Shown here: piece by piece, positions 36,639 through 47,273 of the stretch
Numbering within the stretch: position 1 is the stretch's first letter
How the letters are laid out: every line of letters begins with the position of its first letter
Source of the DNA: Elmis aenea
Lineage: Eukaryota; Arthropoda; Insecta; Coleoptera; Elmidae
Assembly (NCBI GenBank): GCA_947652605.1
Contig: OX393579.1
Span: 19,613,674 to 19,677,673, forward strand
DNA length: 64,000 nucleotides
Direction of reading: 5' to 3'
The notes under the pieces: model-generated
What the model was told of the DNA's origin: nothing
The model's database searches: none
Seen by the model: only the letters and a program-made list of their open reading frames with translations
Translations under genes and position numbers: made by a program

Positions 36639-37882
36639 GGGTGTGGGTCATATTCCCGAAAGCCAACTTCCCGACCGCCAACTTCCCGACAGACTAACTT
36701 GCCGACAGTCAAACTTCCCGAAACCAACTTCCCGAAAAAATTAAATGTATTATTTTGACCCCAAAAAACAAATCAGCTTAATTTTATTGATTTTTTCATT
36801 AGAAGGCAGCACTTGCTTCTGGGGCGTGATTATGATCCACAAGCTTCTGAAGATGATGCTGTCCATTCAAACATTTAGTCGCTGCTCGGCCTTTACAATT
36901 TTCTGATTTTCTTCTTTCACAGCACCAGTAATAAATGTCCTCGCGATTTTTGTCTTTCGCCATCAAATATCCATGAACATTGATTTTGTTGTTCCCTCTT
37001 TGAGATGGAATAATTTCACAAATTTCACTCATTTTCACAAGTGAACTGATGAGTTTTATATATTAAACACACCTTTTATAGTATAATTTTCCCGTTAGGG
37101 GCTAACTAATACTGTTACTGTTAATTATTTGTTTACCTGTTACCAACCCTTTATTATAATCCCTTGCGTTTGGGGCAAAATAATACTGTAACTATTACTG
37201 TTAATTTTTTGCTTACCTTTCACAAACGGATTATAATAGTAGGTAGGTAGTAACCCCAACTGTTATATTGTTGTTGTAGTGCAAATATGGAAATAACTTT
37301 AAAAGAATATGGTTCCTTTTAGAAACCAACCAAAAATTTAAAAAAAAATCAATGCAGAATAAAACCAATCCGTTTTTACACAATTTCTCAGACAAAAATA
37401 ATGTAGCATTTTAACATTTTTCATTAGTTGTAAATGTGCCCATAATTATACGATAAAAAAATTGCTACAAAGACTATCGAATTACAAAACAGTACTATAA
37501 AATAGATTATAGCTTCTCTCATACTAAAGAATAATTCATCTAATTTAAGCAAACCTGTATCTCTTATGATAAGCGAAATCTCCATGCTGGTAATGCTATC
37601 TGGGATTTTCAAAAAAAAAACGACACAGGCGACCTGTGCATACAAAATATGCATCAAAATATGTTTTCATCCTAAATATTTTATTTATTTGTTCGTACAA
37701 TATCAAATTTATTTTAGTTTTCCCAGATTTTGGGCTGTAGGGAAGTTGGAACGTCTGGAAGTTCGTCTGTCGGGAAGTTAGTCTGTCGGGAAGTCGGTTT
37801 CGGGAAGTTTGACTGTCGGGAAGTTTGTATGTCGGGAAGTTGACTGTCGGAAAGTTGACTGTCGGGAATTCGTCCGGCACCC
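36639..37882. mobile_element. Mutator-like (MULE) element with FLYWCH ORF
   Basis: Flanked by a perfect 9-bp TSD AAACAAAAC (36630-36638 and 37883-37891). Ends GGGTGTGGGTCATATTCCCG and, from the right, GGGTGCCGGACGAATTCCCG. Just inside each end are arrays of short units built on CTTCCCGAC: 36655-36738 on the left and, inverted, 37737-37868 on the right. The 9-bp TSD and the FLYWCH finger both point to the MULE superfamily. No MURA-type transposase domain remains. A deleted copy of the foldback-3 family sits at about 37425-37615. Confidence 0.88.
36799..37038 (-). CDS. FLYWCH zinc-finger protein of a MULE element
   Basis: An intact 79-residue minus-strand ORF from an ATG. It reads EIIPSQRGNNKINVHGYLM, then YYWCCERRKSENCKGRAATK and LVDHNHAPEASAAF. 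The pattern (S-x-R-G-x-x-x-I-x-x-x-G-Y-L-x-x-x, Y-x-W-x-C, C-x-G-R-A, H-x-H) is a FLYWCH domain with Cys44-type and His-x-His metal ligands in place. FLYWCH fingers commonly occur at the N-terminus of insect MULE transposases and in their host-derived relatives. Here the ORF ends right after the finger, so the product would be a stand-alone DNA-binding domain. Whether it is expressed is unknown. Confidence 0.75.
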   Translation of the reverse strand: MKMSEICEIIPSQRGNNKINVHGYLMAKDKNREDIYYWCCERRKSENCKGRAATKCLNGQHHLQKLVDHNHAPEASAAF

Positions 37883-38416
37883 AAACAAAACACGATCACT
37901 GTAGTAATTGACAGTTTATAATTTGAGTAAATCTGATTACTTATTTTTCGACTAAAAACCATTATTTTGTAAGTTTCAATTTTATACTTACTAAATAATA
38001 AAAATCGTCGAAAAATAATAAAACACACGAACACAAGTTATAAACTCTAAACTGTCAATTACTGCAGCAATGGTGTTTTGTCTAGTCCAGTACAACGATA
38101 TTGTTAAAGATAATGAATAATTTTTTAACTAATTTATCTCAAAATTTTTTCAAGTTCCTATTTATGTTTGTTTTTTTATTGCACTATCGGAATTAATTTC
38201 TCTATCAGAATAAATAAAAAAGTATACCTACCATATATGTAATTACATAAAAAAAAGTTGAGAATCGCCAGTCTGAAATATTCCAACGTAGAAAAAGCAT
38301 TTTTACGTTATTTGAAAAAGAATTCCCTGCGATTTAAAATATATACGGTTTACAGGAGTTTTCTCTTAAAATAATAAAGTTATAGGGATGCGCAGTCAAA
38401 CTGAATCACCCGGTAT

Positions 38417-40865
38417 AGTACAAATCAGAAATCACAAACACATACTACGAGGTATTTTGTAAATTACTTCTAACTCCTACCAAATTCTTTAACACCGCTT
38501 ATTAAGTGATTAAAAAGTTTAATGTAACATGTTGCTTTGTTTTGATTTAATGTGTCAATATCAAACTTACAGTTAATTATTTAACAAAAACTGTTCCTGT
38601 ACATAGCAATTAATTAGTGCAATATTCCGCTTTTTCCGTAGTGAACATATTGTTTACAGTGATTTTTCTATTAGTACAAATCTGATAGCAGTTTGTATTA
38701 GCCATTAGCTTATTTAGTCAAAATAAAAACAAATCAATTCACTACAGGCTCCCGGTGTACTGTTACCGATAACTTGTTTCTGTCAACAAATGATTGAAAC
38801 ACGTTTACGGAACCATCTGCAACTTGATTCCAAACAGAACTAGTACACAGAGATACGTCATAATTGATTTTAAAATGAAAACTTCTACATCTAGTTCTAG
38901 TGGCTACTAAATCGTAATCGTAATTATTTAATTTCAAGAACTTCATGATACAGAATGGTAAAATCGTACAGGAAAAATACAGTAACTCATTGTAACATAT
39001 TAATCATTCATATGTACTTTTAATCGTAAAAAATAGATTAGTAAGCGATAACTTAAACATTCTGCAATATTGCATGGTCTAATAAAACAGATCCAAATTA
39101 TTCAGCATTTCACAGCGTCAGAATAAAAACATCAGCCAACTTCTACCCTAATCTGTGTATAAAATAATTTGTAGTTAAACGACTATAGGGAGCTATTGTG
39201 TGCTACTTGAATAAAATGAAAATACAAAAACAATAAGTAACCAATAAAATATTTTACAATATCGGTTTTTCAGTTTTTCGCAAAAAAATTGTTAAATATT
39301 TCGCGTCAAAAGCTTAGCATCATTGAACACTGCATTTTAAAGATACTAAACACTTGGATATTTTGCTCTCAAAGCATAAAAGTTATACTAATTTTTAAAC
39401 AATTTTCCGCTAGATTATTTAATGTAAGCCTATTAAATATAACGCGGGATATTAATGATCGTTTGGAGCGTGTTTTGGGGGCAGTGAGTATAAAACGATC
39501 GGGCGAGAGCGAGCGAAGGGATCCAACCATGAAATTGAATTATACAAGAGGCCTCTACACTTTATACAGAGATTTCCAAGGGTTCGATTTTGTTGCCTGT
39601 ACATATAAACAACGACAACATTTATGAATATTACACGCGTACGAAACAATTTTATACGTTTTAATTCGCTTTATTATCAGTTCAAATGGTAAAATCAAAT
39701 CGTTAAAGCATTAAAATTATTACATTTATCACTAAAGGAAAAATAGTTTTAGGCAACAAATGCGTTAGAATTTTCCAAAAATAAGTCGTTTTTATTTTAA
39801 ATAAATTAAGTACCTAATTCATAAGCCTGGCACTCGCTTCTAACATAAGTTATTTCGTAAATATAAATCGAATTATTCTTATCAAGCAAATAAATTATTG
39901 GCAGTTTTAAATTCGTGCGCACCATGAAATGTTTACAGTAATTAATTGTATTATTACTCGAAAAGTGTAGAGTAAATTATATGATTCACATAATAAACAT
40001 GACAATTACGAAACGGTACAAAATAGCAACAAGCAACAATTTATAAGCTGGTCGACTATACAAGGTTTCCAACATTGAATAATGGAATTTCGCAAAATTG
40101 ATCCAGAGAAAACAGTATTCCGAGGTTAAATCAAAATTTTTTATTTAATTATTAGCTTAAAATAAATATTTTAAATTAATATACTTCTATGTATGCAACG
40201 TTAACGGAATGACACCTGTCAAACAAATTTCTCACTTTATTTCATGTCTAACGCAAGGCAACTACGATCGTGTGATTATTTCTCTCTGAAAAAAAAAAGC
40301 AATTTCAACACAGGAAGTCACATTTTTACTTAACCCAACACGACAAACTTCTGTGTGTTATGAAATTGAAAAGCAGCAATAAGCAAATTATTCAATTATC
40401 AATTTCTGAATAATCGACTAAATTTCCGTTTATTCGGCCGATTATTTACACATAGGATTGGTTAGATTAATAGATTTATGCACCCATAGTATGTGCTTAT
40501 AGTGACTTAATTTAAATTCAGTTAGCTTTTTCGTTATGTAGGTAAAAATCACCAAATTCTTCTGACGAAGTAAACATACATACACAGGTATAATGCTTTG
40601 ATAAGTAGTTTATGCCCTGAAAATGGAGTTACTCTGCTTTATCAAATTCAATTTATGGGCAATGGAATTTAATTTAAATTATTTAAAGTGTTTTTTATGA
40701 TTTATTTTTTCTGTTACAAGATTTGTGTTTAAGTAGTTCCACAATGTGTTTTTTTAGCTAAATTTTTATTTAATTAGTCTATATTTTTTTAATAACTATC
40801 TATATCGGCAACTATAATTTAAGGTAACAGTAAAACATTTAAAATTATTTAATGTTTTGGCAAAA
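38417..40865. other. AT-rich intergenic sequence
   Basis: No bounded repeat. At 39440-39640 a less AT-rich stretch with a TATAAAA at about 39490 and an ATG in CCAACCATG context occurs, but the following ORF has no recognisable similarity. Confidence 0.3.
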
Positions 40866-40867
40866 AA

Positions 40868-41275
40868 AATATTTTTTCTATGACCACTAATATAAATCAC
40901 TACCGTACAGCCTGCATGTATATAAGTGGGTCCTTACGCACGGTAAGCAAAAAGGACAGTTTTTTTAAAGAAATGATCGAAGTAGACTCACGTTAAAGTT
41001 GTAACTCACGGTAAGCAAAGCGCACACTTGTCTAGAAATGTCAAAGTAAGCTTACGTAAAAATTAACAAGACAACATAATTACATGTGTATATTAGCCAA
41101 AAAGCTGTTAAAATCGCATGTATTATGTGTTCGTAGAAAAAGTAAGCTACATAACACGAGTTCTAAAATAATTAAGCACTCGTGGAAATACGCACTAGCC
41201 GCTACGCGGCTCCGTGCGCAACTTTTTCACTTGTGCGTAATATGCTTCTTACAACTCTTGTTATAATATACTATA
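40868..41275 (+). repeat. Dispersed repeat family A, copy 3
   Basis: Starts TTTCTATGACCACTAATAT and ends TTACAACTCTTGTTATAAT. It contains CTTACGCACGGTAAGCAAAA, CAAGACAACATAATTACATG, GTAAGCTACATAACACGAGT and GCTACGCGGCTCCGTGCGCA. This copy shows the longer 3' part shared with copy 2. Confidence 0.78.
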
Positions 41276-42060
41276 ATTAGTAGATACCGTTTAATCGCCA
41301 AACAGATTTGGCAAAAAAACTGGATACGGTCAATTACCGACTATTTACCGATTAATTGGTCCACCTTTTGTATAACAATTGAGACTCCTTGATCAGTCCT
41401 CTTTCACACCAAGTATTAGGTATCTTACATGTTTAAGTTGAGATCTTTGTTTTTTGTTCATGCTGTATTCTGCAGAAACTTAGTCCGATTTTCTGTTGTG
41501 ATACACACTACATCACAAACTGTTTAAAAAAAGCCTCGAGGACAAGAAAATCTGTGTGTTAAAATTGCTTGGTTCCGACGGTTCACAAGAGGATCCTGGA
41601 TTTAACGCTGTTTCAAATGTTTATGTCTGCTTTTGTTTTTAACTGGTCAACATTTCGTGGGGATCAGGAAAAATTTTATATCGGGATCCGAAACCTTTCC
41701 CGTCGGCCTTGACAAACGTAACATAACCTTTTAGTCCATAATTTGGCAGTTTTACTGTTACATCTTCAAACGCTTTTTTTTTACATTTATTTAATGATGA
41801 GTCCTTCTGCTAATGTTGAGTTGTGTTGTCCTGACTTTTTGTTGTACACACATTCGTTAAATGTTAACAGAACATCAAGGTTCTTTGCAAAAGTAAGAGT
41901 AAAATTGCTAAATAGTTTCATTAAATTTGGTAATCAGTCCTGTGAAATTGTATTCAAAGACTACAGTTTTCATTTGACGGTTTATTTTAATATTCAGTAT
42001 AACCTTCAATACATCCTATTCACAGATTTGAAGTCGATAACACACAATAGGATTTTTTTT
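41276..42060. other. Intergenic sequence, nothing identified
   Basis: A 108-residue + strand ORF at 41743-42069 has no recognisable domain. No repeat boundaries are seen. Confidence 0.3.
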
Positions 42061-42075
42061 GTTGAATAATTCTTA

Positions 42076-42277
42076 CAGGGCTGTGGAGCCGGAGTCGGAG
42101 TTTAGAAGAAATTTCTGGTCAGTGGAGTCAGAATCGGAAAAAATGTACCGACTCCGACTCCGACTCCTAGTACAACAAAAAATTACTATTTTTTATATTA
42201 CACTCACGATAAAATGCCTTAGCATTTAATTTTGTCGGAGTCGGAGTCGAATTTTTTTTACCGACTCCGCAGCCCTG
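42076..42277. mobile_element. hAT MITE (CAGGGCTGTGGAG family)
   Basis: 202 bp. Ends CAGGGCTGTGGAGCCGGAGT and, from the right, CAGGGCTGCGGAGTCGG. Flanks are AATTCTTA (42068-42075) and AATCCTTA (42278-42285), 7 of 8 matching. Subterminal tracts are again GGAGTCG/CGACTCC repeats, as in the two larger MITEs. Confidence 0.9.
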
Positions 42278-42587
42278 AATCCTTACACAAAAAACATAAT
42301 TCTAAACAAGTTGCTACTTTTGAAGTTAATGTGGTAAGTATTTTCACTTCGCGCTAATGAAATATAACCACATATTGACTCTTAAAAATCCTCTTTTTAT
42401 TACTATCTCAACAACTCATTACCACGGAAACTAAAGTTCAATTATTTTATTGTAGACGCATAGGCAAATTTTATTATTTGCAACCACTTACACGGCATAT
42501 GCCAACAACATTTACCCTCTCTCCAAATTATTTAATATTTTTGAAAAGCATCTACTCACAAAACTACATATTTTACCAATAATATTT

Positions 42588-42863
42588 ACCGTAAAATCTC
42601 ACTTATAATACGCACTCGTGTAAAATACGCACTCGTGTAAAATACGCACTCGTGTATAATACGCACTCGTGTAAAATACGCACTCGTGTATAAAACGTAC
42701 TCGTGTATTAATACGCACTCATGTATAATACGCATACTTGATTAAGCCCAATGTAGGTTATGTTCGATATCGAACATGTCGTATTTTTTAGTACTCGCGT
42801 AATATGCACCCTGGTTTTAGACGGCAAAAATTAGTTTAAATTTTGCGTATCATACCCAAAATT
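42588..42863 (+). mobile_element. pogo-like MITE with eight 17-bp tandem units
   Basis: Starts ACCGTAAAATCTCACTTAT. From 42604 to 42740 it holds eight near-perfect units of TATAATACGCACTCGTG, then GATTAAGCCC. It ends with GACGGCAAAAATTAGTTT and TTGCGTATCATACCC. The layout is the same as 20787-20955, where only two units are present. No coding capacity. Confidence 0.75.
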
Positions 42864-43805
42864 ATTTCAATCAGCTGTGCAACTGTTTTGGTTATAAAAA
42901 ATAATTTGCAACTTTTCATTTCATTTTTGAAATGTGCGAACTTTATTGTGTCAAGACCATACAATGTTTAAATCCAACAATACAGTATTAAATTGATTAT
43001 TAGTAGAAGTAATTTTCCTAAACCAGGAACAATAATAATTAAACAAATTTACTAGAAAATTTCTATCACTTATAAAATTCTGAGAAAAAAGGAAGCACAG
43101 CAATTAAATCGCATTGCACATGCAATTTTTAAATGCAAAATAAAACGGGGCCAAATTCACGAATTCACACACAAACATTTCATGTATTAACTTGCGCCAT
43201 TACTGCACCGGAAATGTTTATTATCCCTGAAATACTTTGCCAAAATTCGCAGGTGTTCTACCAACCTATTTATCTTACACCAAACTCGTAAATACATCTC
43301 ATAATACAAAATAAAGTGATTATTTTACGCTTGAATTAATATCGCAATAGTTCAAAATGTCTCAAAAATAAATCAAACTGTGAAAATCGTCCTATAATTA
43401 TCTAATCTCTCAGTGAATTTACATAATTGCTTAATATTTCAACTGCAACTTTGCGATTTACATTTAAATAGCGATCAATGGAAACCAATTTAAAGTTGTC
43501 AACTGTCTGACTGAGTCCTTTGTTATTTAATTCTGGATCAAGACTAATCGCTAGGGTTTAAGTGCGGGAGTTTACGCATATGGCGACTTCACACAAGCGG
43601 ACAACAGTTTTACTAGTACCTAGTAACAGGACTTTAAAATGAGACCTTCTTGCGATTAACGAAAACAACCGCTGCAAATCCGCGAAAAACCACATTTTAA
43701 ACTGTTAATATTGAAAGTGTTAACCTAAATAACTCCTCGATAACCACCAAAAACGTGAAGCGTTTGATACTTTTTCGATTTTAAAATGATTTTTACTAGC
43801 TAGAA
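42864..43805. other. AT-rich intergenic sequence
   Basis: No gene or bounded repeat is seen. Confidence 0.35.
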
Positions 43806-43994
43806 GCAGGGGTTGGCAATCCACGGCTCGCGAGTCGCATGCGGCTCTTAGGTCCCAAGCTGACGGGCCTTTTTTATTTTTCCTTACAATTTGCAAAATA
43901 GTGTTCTCCAGAAGGGGATTAAGGATTTTGAATGCAGATAACTATTTTGTTCTGGGAGAACTTCATTACCCTAATTTAAGTTATATGTGAGGAT

Positions 43995-45218
43995 GGTTCA
44001 AAATTAATCCGGAATTTTGTTCCCAAACTCAAGAAAATTGATCGATTAAAAATCGACTTTTTCAGTAATGCAGTAGACTACCTACAAGCCGTACGTGCTG
44101 TCATTGTTGTTTCAATTGTTTTTGTTTAGTTTTGCCTACTTCGACAGAGCAACAGTTCATGACTATGTGGCGCAAGGTATTTCTATCAAATTTCTTCGCA
44201 ACGAAAACTTTAAACGCGCTGAAATTCTTGCAAGTATTCATCACCAATATAGAGAAAACACCCTTTCAAAGATGCCAGTGTATCATTGGTGTCAAAGCTT
44301 CTGGGAAGGCCGAGAATGTTCTAAAATCTGACTCATGTGAGACGAGCAAATCTTGCGTTACCGATGAGAATATTCAGCGAATTGACGAGCTTATTCGTGA
44401 TGATCGACGAATATGTGTACGTAAAATGGCAAGCACGCTACAAATAAATGTGGGTAGCGTTGAACAAATTATTCATAAAGAACTGAAGTACAAAAAAGTT
44501 TCTACCAGATGGGTCTCAGGACTGTTTTCTTTGGAACAAAAACAAAGACGAATTCAATCGTTAACAGAGCTTCTTAACTCTTAACCGATTTGAACAAGAA
44601 GGGGACGCGTTTCCAAATAACTTGCTTACATGTGACCAACCTGGGTTCATCATTTAATTTCTAAACGGTCAGGCATGGAATAGCGGCACACAAGCTCCCC
44701 AAAAATAGCAAAAGTCATTTATTCATACAGAGGTGTGGTATATACGGATTTTTGACCGAAAGTTAAACGGTTTATGCCAATTATTTGAGCGAGTTAAGCC
44801 CGCTGTTCGATCAAAAAGGCGAAACCAATCGACCAGAAGCGTGGTTCTTCTTCACGATAACGCCTGTCGCCTGTCCCCATTGCGCTCGGTTGATCCAGAA
44901 CACACTAAATTGCATGGGCAAACATTTCCTTACTACCTTTCATACACTCCTGACTTGTCGCCTTGCGGCCTTTATCTATTTGGACCTCTAGAAGAAGCTC
45001 TAGGCGGCAGAAGATTTGAAGATAATGATGCGTGGAAAAACGTTGTGCAAAAACTAGCTAAGCACGCAACAAAAAACCTTTAATAAAGAAGTTGTTATGA
45101 AGCTTCCAAGAATATGGCAAAAGTGTTAGAAGGGGAATACGTTAAAAAATAGTGTGTTGTTTTGTAGAAATTTTGTTTAAATAAAGCTTTACAAAAAAAA
45201 AACGGTTAAATTTGAACC
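43995..45218 (+). mobile_element. mariner element, decayed
   Basis: Ends GGTTCAAAATTAATCCGG and, from the right, GGTTCAAATTTAACCG, a diverged TIR. The interior encodes a whole but broken mariner transposase. Size, about 1.2 kb, is normal for mariner. Confidence 0.75.
44130..45153 (+). pseudogene. mariner transposase, full length but broken
   Basis: The N-terminal piece reads RAEILASIHHQYRENTLSKM and PVYHWCQSFWEGRE. A frameshift near 44300-44330 leads to VTDENIQRIDELIRDDRRIC, then QINVGSVEQIIHKELKYKKV and STRWV (second helix-turn-helix). A stop interrupts the region of the first catalytic Asp (TCDQPGFII-stop). The second, in VVLLHDNA, is kept. The third, in the YTPDLSPCG motif, has Asp changed to Gly. 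It continues LFGPLEEALGGRRFEDND and ends EGEYVKK-stop. Loss of the third catalytic Asp plus stops and frameshifts makes it dead. Confidence 0.88.
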
Positions 45219-45231
45219 GGTTCAAATATGG

Positions 45232-45980
45232 CGTCACTGTCAAAAGAACAACGTGTTGGAATCATTAGAACTAATTATAAAACATTCAATAAAAAAAGCA
45301 TGCATTCAATCGTCCTAATCAACAAGTAATTTAAAATTTTGTTTTAAAAAATTGAAGAAACTGGACCAGTGCACGATAAACCACCTTCGGGAAGACCAAA
45401 AACTGCACGCTCTGCTGAAAACATTGCTACTGTCCTGAAAGAATAGCAAATGACCCATCAACATCAATTCCAAGACGTTGTCAAGAATTCAGCATTGCTC
45501 AAACTAGTTTATGGAGACTTTTACATGAAGCTTAAAGTTTGCATGCGTATAAGAATCAGTTAACGCTAAAAGAAAAAGGAAAAAGACCATTTGCAACGCA
45601 GAAATTTTGTTGCTTTGATGTTAGAACAAAGAGCAAAGCGTTTTCGCGTAAAATATTTTTCAACAATGAGGCTGTGATTGGTCGCCAAGATTTGCGACTT
45701 GACACCGTTGGACTTGTTTTCTTTGGGGCTATTAGACAAGTAAAGTTTACATCGACAAACCAGAAAACATTTTTGACTTAAAAAATAACATCCAAGCCGC
45801 CATAAGAGAGATTAATGTCGCAATGGTTGAATTGTGTTGTTAAAACTTATAATTTGAAAAAACTCCCCGAAAATAGACCAAGTTTGTGCAGCATTACAAT
45901 CTCAAAAATCTCACTAATACTGAAGTATTTTTTTTTTTAAAATTTGTGTAAAGAGAATTTGTTTTCTTTTACACTGATTC
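45232..45980 (+). pseudogene. Tc1/mariner-superfamily transposase relic
   Basis: It begins MASLSKEQRVGIIRTNYKTF, followed after stops by EETGPVHDKPPSGRPKTARS and SAENIATVLKE, a typical N-terminal HTH and linker. After an internal deletion, other frames give CDLTPLDLFSLGLLDK and YIDKPENIFDLKNNIQAAIR. These correspond to the DLTPxDFFLWG...VY-x-x-x-P catalytic end of IS630-type transposases. The middle of the catalytic domain is absent. No TIRs were found. Confidence 0.75.
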
Positions 45981-46149
45981 TGTTTGGTTCTTTTATTAAG
46001 ATGTATGTTAAAAGAAAGCCACAAAATTTCAATAATTTCAATCGACGTATTTTTCATCCATCTCTTGCCAATTTTATAACTTTTTTTGTCGAAATATTGA
46101 AAAATAATAGCTCTTTATGTTAAAAAAGTTACCGACCCCTGGACTAAAG

Positions 46150-47105
46150 CAATAAGGGCGCTGCAACAACATTACATTATTATCCAAAAAACGTTTGTAT
46201 AGTGAAAACGGCAAACAAATAATGTAAGCTATAAATCCCTGTTTGAACGTAGCTATCCTACATTTTGTGTGAACAAGGCGGGGACTAGACGTTAGACGAG
46301 CTTTCGTCGAATAAATCCTGGATGCGACGTGCAAAGATCACGGCTCATGAGTAGCGAATGCCCCAGGAGTTGCAACCACAAGCAGAGTGCGCTATAAGAG
46401 GCCGATACCGCATTCCTGATTCACGCTCTCAGACCCATTAAACATTAACACTGCAGGCAAGGATTGCTCTAATTCTAATACCTCTCCGTCTCCACAGACC
46501 TCGGAAAATGTAGAATGTAAGCGTATCTACATTAATTAAATTGCACAGACATAAGTACTAATTATACACCGACAGAGTAGATTTGATGCTTCCAAATACA
46601 TCTAAACTACACTTTCAATTTGGCAAAATAGAATGTTTAAAGTAAATATGACATTATGAACACCTAAGTACGGTCTGCACAAACGAAAATATGAAACCAT
46701 ACTAAACTGTAAATTACATCTTTTTCTAAAAAAAAATAACTAAAGTTACCGTGTATTACATCGAGTGTGTTAGGTCAATAAATTTTTGGCTTTAAAATCT
46801 TGGACTCGGCCTACACGTACACGAGTAATATTTTTGCTGCTTTTATTTATCATGTACAAAGTAGAATAAAATAATCAATTATCGGTTAAGTAATGTATAC
46901 TGAAGGTAACAGAGAATCCCACCCCTTTGTTAACAGCAGGGTCGGCACAAAAAGTGAGGCGTTGAGGTGACGGCCTTAGGCTGCACATTGGTAGGGGACG
47001 AATTTTTAGCAATACGTTGCTTACTCAAAAAATTAAAAGGAAGCAAAACAGAGGGAACAACTTTTTGCCAACACGATATACAACGCATAGTAAGTGATTG
47101 CCCCG
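46150..47105. other. Intergenic sequence, nothing identified
   Basis: A higher-complexity stretch at about 46240-46520 has no ORF with known similarity. No bounded repeat is seen. Confidence 0.3.
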
Positions 47106-47108
47106 TAA

Positions 47109-47220
47109 TACATATACAGGGTGGTCCAAATTCGATGGGATTACATGAGTTTCTCGCTTAATAAAAATTTTTTACGCATTAAAAAGTTGTGACACAAACT
47201 TATATTTTTTTAAATGGAAG
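47109..47220. repeat. ACAGGGTG terminus, single end
   Basis: TATACAGGGTGGTCCAAATT begins a fragment resembling the one near 59450 (both continue with TGGGA(T/A)T...CTCGCTTAA-like sequence). No opposite end was found. Confidence 0.45.
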
Positions 47221-47273
47221 CTATAGTTGGCTATGACATTTAAATTCCTTATTTTTTTGTCATTCCAAATATA

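Larger units (their letters stand above)
36353..38415. mobile_element. Foldback element 2 (ACAGGGTGATTCAG ends), interrupted by MULE
   Basis: Ends ACAGGGTGATTCAGTTTGAC and, from the right, CCGGGTGATTCAGTTTGAC. The left arm runs from 36353 through 36638 and continues at 37892 after the inserted MULE; the right arm is about 38035-38415. Both contain GACTANACAAAACACNATNNCTG and GTAATTGACAGTTTA-type landmarks as inverted copies. Without the MULE it is a palindrome of about 810 bp. Confidence 0.8.
43807..46141. mobile_element. hAT-type element enclosing mariner and Tc1-like relics
   Basis: The left end is CAGGGGTTGGCAATCC followed by CGGCTCGCGAGTCGCATGCG, and the right end read inward is CAGGGGTCGGTAAC. 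These are hAT-type termini. Flanking 8-mers GCTAGAAG and GACTAAAG match poorly, so the TSD is not secure. No hAT transposase is left; the interior is occupied by a mariner (43995-45218) and a Tc1-like relic (45232-45980). Confidence 0.6.

Noticed and set aside
39289..39627. 112-residue + ORF with an upstream TATAAAA
   Set aside because: The TATA-like sequence is inside the ORF, no protein family matches, and such motifs are frequent in AT-rich DNA.
41743..42069. 108-residue + ORF
   Set aside because: No recognised domain; ends just before a hAT MITE; composition is like the surrounding AT-rich DNA.
42604..42740. CRISPR-like appearance of eight regular repeats
   Set aside because: The 17-bp units abut directly without spacers, the genome is animal, and the array lies inside a MITE family with other copies in this window.
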